From an endosymbiont of Galathealinum brachiosum (GTDB lineage Bacteria; Pseudomonadota; Gammaproteobacteria; SZUA-229), in contig QFXC01000011.1 of NCBI GenBank assembly GCA_003349885.1, positions 296,473 to 360,472 of the forward strand: 64,000 nucleotides of DNA. Reading direction: 5' to 3'. Every line of letters begins with the position of its first letter. The first letter of the stretch is position 1. The position numbers were made by a program, and so were the translations under genes. Below the pieces are notes generated by a model. The model worked only from the letters and a program-made list of their open reading frames with translations, was not told the origin of the DNA and searched no databases. Of the stretch, positions 57,893 through 64,000 are shown piece by piece.

Positions 57893-59209
57893 ATGGCAGA
57901 GGAATTTATACACCTGAGAAAATCAAAACCGGTGGTATTAGCTGCGGGTGTTATCTGGGCTCTTATCGCATATGTTTACGCTACACACGGTTTTAATCAT
58001 GAAGCTGAAATTGCGGTTCGCCATAACCTGCTCGAATACACCGGGCTCATGCTCTTCCTGCTGGTGGCTATGATCTATATAAATGCCATGCAGAAACGTC
58101 AGGCATTTGAAGCATTACGCTCCTGGTTATGTAAAAAGGGTTATGGTTTTCGACAGCTCTTCTGGATTACCGGTGTACTTGCTTTCTTTATTTCACCTAT
58201 TGCAGACAACCTGACTACCGCTTTACTCATGTGCGCTGTAGTAATGGCTGCTGGAGGGGACAACAATAAATTTATATTAATAGGCACCATTAATATTGTT
58301 GTTGCCGCTAATGCAGGTGGTGCTTTTTCACCCTTTGGTGACATTACAACACTGATGGTATGGCAAAAATCCATTGAAGCATCCAATGGAAGCGTCGATT
58401 TCTGGTCCTTCTTCGCATTATTCGTTCCATCCCTGGTGAACTGGTTGATACCCGCAGCGATTATGCATTTCGCTATCCCCAATGAATTTCCGGATAGTGA
58501 AGATGATGTCGTGATCATGAAACGCGGCGCAAAACGCATTATTGTTCTGTTTATCTGTACTATTATCACCGCTGTTAGCTTCCATAACTTCCTGCACCTG
58601 CCGCCTGTTATAGGCATGTTAACCGGTCTGGCTTATTTAAAATTCTTTGGTTACTACCTTAAGAAAAGCCACACAAAAGTTCATCCACTTGCTGTTCATG
58701 ACGATAAAAAAGCGCAACACGTTCTAGGGGATGTTGTTCCATTTGATGTGTTCGATGGTGTTGCCCGTGCCGAGTGGGACACCCTGTTATTTTTCTATGG
58801 GGTAGTACTCTGTGTCGGTGGCCTGGGTTTTATTGGTTACCTGGGACTGGCATCTGAACTGATGTATACCGAATGGGGAGCTGCACTAAACTTAAGCCCG
58901 GAGATGAGTGCAACACCAGCAAATATCGTTGTCGGTGTGCTTTCAGCTATTGTCGATAATATACCGGTAATGTTTGCAGTATTAACCATGATGCCCGACA
59001 TGTCCTTAGGCCAATGGTTACTGGTCACCCTTACTGCAGGCGTAGGTGGATCCATGTTATCCATTGGTTCAGCCGCTGGAGTAGCATTAATGGGTCAGGC
59101 CAGAGGTAAATATACATTCTTCGGTCACTTAAAATGGACACCGGTGATTATGCTGGGTTATTTCGCCAGCATTGCAATGCATATGTGGATTAACGCAAGT
59201 TTGTTCTAA
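57893..59209 (+). CDS. nhaD: Second NhaD-type antiporter copy, apparently lacking its start
   Basis: 438 residues from ATG 57893, very similar to the first NhaD throughout (FFISPIADNLTTALLMCAV, NAGGAFSPFGDITTLMVWQK, VDNIPVMFAVLTMMPDMSLGQW). The homologous frame continues upstream (HWLDLTNHWVGFTALAIFLLAY) to 57803, but codons from the stop TAA (57800-57802) to 57893 contain no ATG, GTG or TTG, and the signal-like first helix is missing. There is no ribosome site before 57893, and the ompW terminator ends just 24 bases before that stop. It may be a 5'-damaged pseudogene or start at an unusual codon. Confidence 0.75.
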   Translation: MAEEFIHLRKSKPVVLAAGVIWALIAYVYATHGFNHEAEIAVRHNLLEYTGLMLFLLVAMIYINAMQKRQAFEALRSWLCKKGYGFRQLFWITGVLAFFISPIADNLTTALLMCAVVMAAGGDNNKFILIGTINIVVAANAGGAFSPFGDITTLMVWQKSIEASNGSVDFWSFFALFVPSLVNWLIPAAIMHFAIPNEFPDSEDDVVIMKRGAKRIIVLFICTIITAVSFHNFLHLPPVIGMLTGLAYLKFFGYYLKKSHTKVHPLAVHDDKKAQHVLGDVVPFDVFDGVARAEWDTLLFFYGVVLCVGGLGFIGYLGLASELMYTEWGAALNLSPEMSATPANIVVGVLSAIVDNIPVMFAVLTMMPDMSLGQWLLVTLTAGVGGSMLSIGSAAGVALMGQARGKYTFFGHLKWTPVIMLGYFASIAMHMWINASLF

Positions 59210-59223
59210 CTCCGTTCAGGCAC

Positions 59224-59288
59224 GTTTCCATCGGGGTCAGATCGCTGCTTTTTACGGCTCTGACCCCTGTTGTGATGCCATCAAAAGC
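59224..59288 (-). repeat. REP-like palindromic element, copy B
   Basis: Minus-strand match to copy A (31417-31481). It carries a perfect 9-base inverted repeat, GGGGTCAGA with TCTGACCCC, around AGCCGT..AAAAAGCAGCG. It lies 15 bases beyond the end of the second nhaD. Confidence 0.75.
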
Positions 59289-59318
59289 ATTCCGGAGTCA
59301 ACACATCAAACTATCAAT

Positions 59319-59381
59319 TTTGGGTGGTATCAATAAGGGTACAGAGCGCCAAAAAGCAGCGATCTTTCCCCGATGGAGATA
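59319..59381 (+). repeat. REP-like palindromic element, copy C
   Basis: Plus-strand relative of copies A and B, with AAAAAGCAGCGATC-TTTCCCCGATGG conserved and a diverged left part. With copy B it forms an inverted pair, 30 bases apart, in the 402-base gap between nhaD and prk. Confidence 0.65.
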
Positions 59382-59544
59382 TGCCTGAACAGTATCTTTT
59401 TCGTTCACAAATTAACCCAAAACAAACTCTTCGAACTTATTTAGCAATAAAATTCGCACCCTGAGGCAAAAATCGCTAAAATAGCCGGCTAAATACCTGA
59501 CTATGGGATACTCATAGTCATTAAGGTTAAAAAGAATTTCAGTG

Positions 59545-59573
59545 ACCTGTGTGTATATAAAATAAACACAGGT
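59545..59573. promoter_or_regulatory. Dyad in the prk promoter region
   Basis: ACCTGTGT (59545-59552) and ACACAGGT (59566-59573) are perfect 8-base arms around an AT-rich spacer containing a TATAAA -10-like string, 39 bases before the prk ATG. Candidate operator. Confidence 0.45.
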
Positions 59574-59611
59574 GATAAATATTTTAAATATCAATAAGTT
59601 AAGGAGACATC

Positions 59612-60511
59612 ATGTCCCAAAAACATCCTGTTGTTGCAGTTACCGGTTCATCTGGTGCAGGCACATCTACAGTTAAAAAAGCTTTCGAACATATCTTTCA
59701 CCGTGAAAATATCACACCTGTTGTTGTAGAAGGCGACAGCTTCCACGCTTTCGACCGCGCCGCAATGAAAGTTGAAATGGCAAAACACGAAGCTGAAGGC
59801 AATCGTTTCTTTAGTCACTTTGGTGAAAATGCCAATGAATTTGGCAAATTAGCTGAATTATTTGAGTCTTACAGTAAAGATGGTTCAGGCAAAAAACGCT
59901 ACTATCTTCACTCAGAACCAGAAGCGGTTGAACACAATGCCCGTTTAGGCATCGACAAAACCCCCGGTGAGTTCACTCCATGGGAAGATATCGAAAGCGG
60001 TTCTGACCTGATGTTCTACGAAGGTCTTCATGGCCTGGTTAAAACTGAAAATAACAATATTGCGCAGCACGTTGATCTGGGTATCGGTGTTGTACCTATT
60101 GTTAACCTTGAGTGGATTCAGAAAATTCACCGTGACAATGCGGAACGTGGTTATTCTGCTGATGTAATTGTTGATACGATTCAACGTCGTATGCCAGATT
60201 ACGTTAATTACATTACACCTCAGTTCTCAAACACTGACATTAACTTCCAGCGTGTTTCTACAGTTGATACGTCAAACCCTTTCATCGCTCGTGATATCCC
60301 AACACCCGACGAAAGCTTTATCGTTATTCGCTTTAAAGACCCTGCAAAATTCGGCACAGATTTCCCTTACCTGCTGAATATGATCAGTGATTCATTTATG
60401 TCTCGTCGAAACACCATTGTTGTACCTGGTGGAAAAATGGGTCTGGCAATGGAAATTATCCTGACGCCAATTATTCATGACATGATTGAAAAGTCTAAGA
60501 AAGTACGTTAA
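59612..60511 (+). CDS. prk: Phosphoribulokinase
   Basis: Phosphorylates ribulose 5-phosphate to ribulose 1,5-bisphosphate, the substrate of RuBisCO; diagnostic of the Calvin cycle. The 299-residue class I (proteobacterial) enzyme has P-loop GSSGAGTST (12-20), EGDSFHAFDRAAM with catalytic acidic residue, HFGENANEFGKL, and DLMFYEGLHG. AAGGAG precedes the ATG. It stands alone; no RuBisCO genes lie in the window. Confidence 0.97.
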   Translation: MSQKHPVVAVTGSSGAGTSTVKKAFEHIFHRENITPVVVEGDSFHAFDRAAMKVEMAKHEAEGNRFFSHFGENANEFGKLAELFESYSKDGSGKKRYYLHSEPEAVEHNARLGIDKTPGEFTPWEDIESGSDLMFYEGLHGLVKTENNNIAQHVDLGIGVVPIVNLEWIQKIHRDNAERGYSADVIVDTIQRRMPDYVNYITPQFSNTDINFQRVSTVDTSNPFIARDIPTPDESFIVIRFKDPAKFGTDFPYLLNMISDSFMSRRNTIVVPGGKMGLAMEIILTPIIHDMIEKSKKVR

Positions 60512-60537
60512 TTCATTAACTATTTTCTTGATTAAAA

Positions 60538-60564
60538 AGGGCCGGCTATATGCCGGCCCTTTTT
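60538..60564 (+). terminator. Intrinsic terminator after prk
   Basis: AGGGCCGGC (60538-60546) pairs with GCCGGCCCT (60552-60560), then Ts. Confidence 0.9.
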
Positions 60565-60614
60565 GATTTTTACGATAAATAACTATTCAACAGATATGCA
60601 ACTACACTTACTAG

Positions 60615-61733
60615 ATGAATCAGTTTCTGCTAGCACATAGTGCAGACAAGCCCACATCGGACTTACTCGACGAATGCACAAAACAGTTAGGCGACATACC
60701 GCCTGAGGCAACCTTTGGCTTTTTATATCTCAGTGATCTACTGCTTGAAGAAGCTGAATACATATTAAACCAGCTAATTGAAAGAACGGGCCTCACCCAT
60801 TGGGTAGGAAGCTCGGGCATGGGACTAATTGCAACTCAGCAGGAATACTACGATCAGAAAGCCATAGTTTTAATGATCGCTGACTTTAATGAATCAGACT
60901 TTCATATACTGCCCAATTTCACAGAAAACACATCTGCACTTACCGGTGAACTTTTAAACTGGTGTAATAATAATGATTTTAATGTGGGACTGATTCACGG
61001 CGACCCTGAAAACCCCGGTGTACAGCCACTAATACATCAGTTAGGACAAGATATCCCGGGGGCTTTTTTAGTCGGTGGAATCAGCTCCTCACACAGTCGC
61101 ACAGTTCAGTTTGCTAACAAAGCATTACACGGCGGCATTAGCGGGGTTTTATTTTCACAACAAATTCCGGTACTCAGCAACCTTTCTCAGGGCTGCACCC
61201 CCATTGGGCCAAGACATAGGGTAACTGATAGTGAGAAAAACATAGTTTATATGCTGGACAATAAACCAGCGCTGGAAATTCTCACAAATGACACGGGCGA
61301 AGTCATTGCCCGTGACTGGGAACAGGCATCAGATTATATCTTTGCCGGTCTAGTAAATAAAAATTCAGATACAGATGACTACACCATTCGCCAGTTAATT
61401 GGTGTTGATCCAGATAATAAAATAATAGCTATCGCCGACTATATACAAAATAATCAGGAAATTATTTTTTGTCGTCGTGATGGCAACTCGGCACATGAAG
61501 ATATGCAACGCATGTTATTACAACTTAAGTCTCGCCTTAATACACCAATAAAAGGTGCCGTTTATATTTCCTGTCTTGGTAGAGGTCGTGAACAGTTTGG
61601 TTCTAACTCAGAAGAAGTACGCCTTATTCACTCTGTGCTTGGCGATTTTCCACTGGTGGGGTTCTTTGCTAATGGTGAAATACATAAAAATTTATTATAT
61701 GGTTTCACTGGTGTGCTCACATTATTTATATGA
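60615..61733 (+). CDS. FIST-domain sensory protein
   Basis: 372 residues of the FIST N and C domains. N-terminal part has ATFGFLYLSDLLLEEAEYILNQLIERTG and WVGSSGMGLI; C-terminal part has GAVYISCLGRG and VLGDFPLVGFFANGEI. FIST is a ligand-binding sensory domain thought to sense small molecules such as amino acids, usually joined to signalling domains. Here it is stand-alone. Its stop overlaps tatD's start (ATGA), so the two are cotranslated. Confidence 0.9.
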   Translation: MNQFLLAHSADKPTSDLLDECTKQLGDIPPEATFGFLYLSDLLLEEAEYILNQLIERTGLTHWVGSSGMGLIATQQEYYDQKAIVLMIADFNESDFHILPNFTENTSALTGELLNWCNNNDFNVGLIHGDPENPGVQPLIHQLGQDIPGAFLVGGISSSHSRTVQFANKALHGGISGVLFSQQIPVLSNLSQGCTPIGPRHRVTDSEKNIVYMLDNKPALEILTNDTGEVIARDWEQASDYIFAGLVNKNSDTDDYTIRQLIGVDPDNKIIAIADYIQNNQEIIFCRRDGNSAHEDMQRMLLQLKSRLNTPIKGAVYISCLGRGREQFGSNSEEVRLIHSVLGDFPLVGFFANGEIHKNLLYGFTGVLTLFI

Positions 61734-62497
61734 TTATAGATAGTCACTGCCATATTGATTTTGAAGATTTTGATAATGACCGAGAACAGGTTATTAATCG
61801 TGCAACAGCTGAAAATATAAATAAAATTATTGTTCCGGGCGTGACGAAAAACAACTGGAATAAAATAAAATCATGCTGTGAAGAGTATTCAGGATTATAC
61901 CCCTGTTATGGGCTTCACCCCTACTTTATCAATAAACATCAGAAATCAGATATAGACGATTTAATAAGCTGGATTGAAATAAACAAACCTGTAGCGATAG
62001 GAGAATGCGGGCTGGATTTTTTTCTAAAAAATTTAGATCTGCAATTACAGACATATTATTTTGAAAAGCAGCTTGATATCGCGCTTGATTATAATCTTCC
62101 TGTTGTTATTCATGCCAGGAAGTCAACTGAATCAGTCATTAAAGCCATAAAGCAACGCCCAGGATTACGTGGCATGATACATAGTTATTCAGGTAGTTAT
62201 GAACAGGCCTTACAGTTAATAAAACTTGGTTTTTATCTAAGTTTTGGTGGACCGGTTACCTATGAAAAATCCAGTCGACTACGCAAACTGGTACAACAAT
62301 TGCCACTCGAAGCAATTCTGGTTGAAACTGATGCGCCAGACCAGCCAGTAGCAAATGCTAAAGAAAGAAGAAATGAACCTCTGTTTATATTGGAGGTTAT
62401 TCACAATATAGCAAAGTTACACAATACCAGTGACGAAATAATATCCAATATTACATCTAAAAATTCATGTGAATTATTTAATTTACCAGCTGTATAA
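61730..62497 (+). CDS. TatD-family metal-dependent hydrolase
   Basis: 255 residues. TIM-barrel deoxyribonuclease-like enzyme with the metal ligands IDSHCHID (H at 6 and 8), GLHPYF, AIGECGLDFF, VVIHARKS, MIHSYSGSY and ETDAPDQP. Relatives (TatD, YcfH, YjjV) degrade DNA or act in quality control; substrate here unknown. The ATGA overlap with the FIST gene suggests a shared role. Confidence 0.92.
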   Translation: MIIDSHCHIDFEDFDNDREQVINRATAENINKIIVPGVTKNNWNKIKSCCEEYSGLYPCYGLHPYFINKHQKSDIDDLISWIEINKPVAIGECGLDFFLKNLDLQLQTYYFEKQLDIALDYNLPVVIHARKSTESVIKAIKQRPGLRGMIHSYSGSYEQALQLIKLGFYLSFGGPVTYEKSSRLRKLVQQLPLEAILVETDAPDQPVANAKERRNEPLFILEVIHNIAKLHNTSDEIISNITSKNSCELFNLPAV

Positions 62498-62540
62498 TAC
62501 CAATCTAATATTTTACAGATTATTATTTCAGGAAGCCAAT

Positions 62541-62855
62541 ATGTCTAATGCCGATCAGGACCAATTACTACGCAAGTTAGCCGACACATACATAAACATA
62601 GCCAACGAGCAGGCCGAAACGCAGGACAAAAATATCGTTAACACTTCATTCATGTATGCCGCATCACGTTTTTGTGCATATGTTGCGGCATCTAGCGCGC
62701 GCAATCTGGAAGATTTTCAGGGCAAACAGAAACAGGGCATCGATTTTTTCACCGCTGAGTTTCAACGCATGCTGGAAAGCAATATGAAAAATTATGAAAA
62801 AGTTTTTAGCTCAACAGAAGCGCTTAGATATGAAGAGTTTATGAAAAAAGATTGA
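62541..62855 (+). CDS. DUF3144 domain protein
   Basis: 104 residues, helical: DTYINIANEQAETQDKNIVNTSFMYAASRFCAYVAASSA and FFTAEFQRMLESNMKNYEKVF. The ATG at 62541 follows AGGAAG; an upstream in-frame ATG at 62469 adds unlikely residues. Function unknown; family conserved in marine proteobacteria. It may belong to the FIST-tatD unit. Converges on the outer-membrane gene 8 bases away. Confidence 0.85.
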   Translation: MSNADQDQLLRKLADTYINIANEQAETQDKNIVNTSFMYAASRFCAYVAASSARNLEDFQGKQKQGIDFFTAEFQRMLESNMKNYEKVFSSTEALRYEEFMKKD

Positions 62856-62863
62856 GAACTGAA

Positions 62864-64000
62864 TTAAAACGAAGCACCCAAATTAAAATACACACGGTTT
62901 TCTCCAATCAGCTCATCAAAACCACTTGCAAACCCCAAACGCATTCTAGTTGTAAGCCCGTAAAATAAATTTACATCTGCCTGTAACTCTATTCCTGCAC
63001 TTGAGAAATAATCATCTGGAGAGGAGCTCTCATATGCAGCTCCCGTCTCCGCAAATAAACTACCAGACCATTGAATCAAGCCAACTGGAGGCGACATTAA
63101 ACCACGCTCTGTCAATGCACCAGGAAAGCGCCACTCTACTGTTGCCAACTGCATTCTACGACCCGATAACTGCGGCAAACCTTCTGCATACCCTCTTAAT
63201 GCATAATTTCGTTTGCCAAAAAGCGGTTCAGAAACAGGGTTAATAAAATCCAGTATGCCAACCTCATTATCTTCACCACCTAAACGAAATGACTCTGGCC
63301 TATCCGTCCCCCACCCCTGTGTCAGTCTCATTGCTAATACATGTTGATGCCCTAAATTCAAAAACTCACGCCAGTCCAGGGTATAAACCTCTCCACTAAA
63401 ATCACTCTCAAACACTTCGGAGCTTTCAGCTAAAAGTCGTAAATTGCGCCCGTCATTTTGACTAATTGAACGAATATAATTTTTTGTATTACTAAATATA
63501 ACTGCCCCACCAATTAGATTATCTTTCGTATCAATTTGCTCAGGCACACTGACCGCACGCTCCCCATCTGTAGAACGGTTTACCAGAACACCGAATTGAT
63601 AACGTATACTGCTATCAACTCCCGGATCACTAACTCCCATCGACAGAAAAATGTCATCTGTATTTCTTGCAACCGCGAAATCTCCCGCACTGTCTCTTAA
63701 TATATTTGTGCTTCGTTGATATCCAATTGAAAATCGATTTGCATATGCATAACTTATATTTCCAACTAACCATTCGTTAGTGGTGTCATATGCTATATTT
63801 GAAAAATAATTATGAATACCCAGTGCATCATTGCCTGACGTTGTTATTCCAATTTCATTTCGATCTTCGTTTAATGATATAAAGGGCAACCACCAACGAG
63901 GATGCAAACTGGATAAAGCAGAATAGCCTTCAGCATCCTCTGTTTCAACAAAAGCGGCGGCTTCGACATTTCGAAAATCTTCTGCAGGCTTTTTATTTTC
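62864..64000 (-). CDS. Outer-membrane beta-barrel protein, C-terminal part (cut by window edge)
   Basis: At least 378 residues, running off the right edge (open through 64000). Amphipathic strands with Y/F/R girdles: NEWLVGNISYAYANRFSIGYQ, HVLAMRLTQGWG, RMQLATVEWRFPG, and GLTTRMRLGFASGFDE ... RVYFNLGASF, which ends in the terminal Phe typical of BamA-recognised barrels. The pattern 'L.PRWWLP' then a barrel, and FRLGG and RGYAEG strands, resemble the C-terminal surface-antigen (BamA/TamA-like) domain, here joined to an unseen N-terminal part. TTG 63907 is not a start, only an internal codon. Confidence 0.75.
   Translation of the reverse strand, partial: ENKKPAEDFRNVEAAAFVETEDAEGYSALSSLHPRWWLPFISLNEDRNEIGITTSGNDALGIHNYFSNIAYDTTNEWLVGNISYAYANRFSIGYQRSTNILRDSAGDFAVARNTDDIFLSMGVSDPGVDSSIRYQFGVLVNRSTDGERAVSVPEQIDTKDNLIGGAVIFSNTKNYIRSISQNDGRNLRLLAESSEVFESDFSGEVYTLDWREFLNLGHQHVLAMRLTQGWGTDRPESFRLGGEDNEVGILDFINPVSEPLFGKRNYALRGYAEGLPQLSGRRMQLATVEWRFPGALTERGLMSPPVGLIQWSGSLFAETGAAYESSSPDDYFSSAGIELQADVNLFYGLTTRMRLGFASGFDELIGENRVYFNLGASF

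Overview
The window is about 64 kb of a moderately AT-rich chromosome from a Gammaproteobacterium. The strongest clues are the order and content of its housekeeping blocks: gmk-rpoZ-spoT-ridA-recG, rplU-rpmA-obgE-proB, murJ-ribF-ileS-lspA-fkpB-ispH running into a type IV minor pilin/PilY1 cluster, and priA near argS and a SPOR-domain gene. A class I phosphoribulokinase, a class 1 fructose-bisphosphatase and two NhaD-type sodium/proton antiporters suggest a marine or haloalkaline autotroph using the Calvin cycle, perhaps a sulfur oxidiser. That lifestyle is an inference; no RuBisCO or sulfur-oxidation gene lies in the window. No rRNA, tRNA, CRISPR array, prophage or insertion sequence was recognised.

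Layout. 0-5 kb: the 5' end of a pntA-like gene, then hemH, a DUF523 gene, a Sel1-repeat protein and a MotA/MotB-like pair. 5-16 kb: fbp, an FHA protein with a tiny membrane protein, priA, an AT-rich gap rich in DnaA boxes, a truncated haemoglobin, a fructosamine-kinase-like gene, argS and its SPOR neighbour, an SCP-2-like gene and a NarX/NarL-type two-component pair. 16-28 kb: ubiC, a hybrid histidine kinase, the recG-ridA-spoT-rpoZ-gmk block, the three-gene AmmeMemoRadiSam set and ispB. 28-40 kb: ribosomal proteins L21, L27 and S20, obgE, proB, a PilZ protein and the murJ-to-ispH block. 40-47 kb: the pilin-assembly cluster on the minus strand. 47-52 kb: thiamine thiazole genes thiO, thiS and thiG, an unknown secreted protein and trmB. 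52-60.5 kb: nhaD, an SLC13 transporter, a LysR regulator, ompW, a second nhaD and prk. 60.5-64 kb: FIST, TatD and DUF3144 genes and the end of an outer-membrane barrel gene.

How genes work together. fbp and prk supply the regenerative arm of carbon fixation. ThiO, ThiS and ThiG make the thiazole half of thiamine. FimT, PilV, PilW, PilX, PilY1 and PilE would prime type IV pilus assembly. The NhaD and SLC13 carriers around the LysR gene look like one ion/solute transport region.

Most notable: a cluster of four exact and four near-exact DnaA boxes upstream of priA (candidate replication origin or DnaA-titration site); a DUF523 gene whose only sensible start is ATA, apparently an ATGA overlap changed to ATAA; a tandem 145-bp repeat and a stop-codon-containing hairpin between thiS and thiG; a second nhaD that has lost its start; dispersed palindromic repeats; and an uncharacterised MotA/MotB-like pair beside a Sel1 protein.
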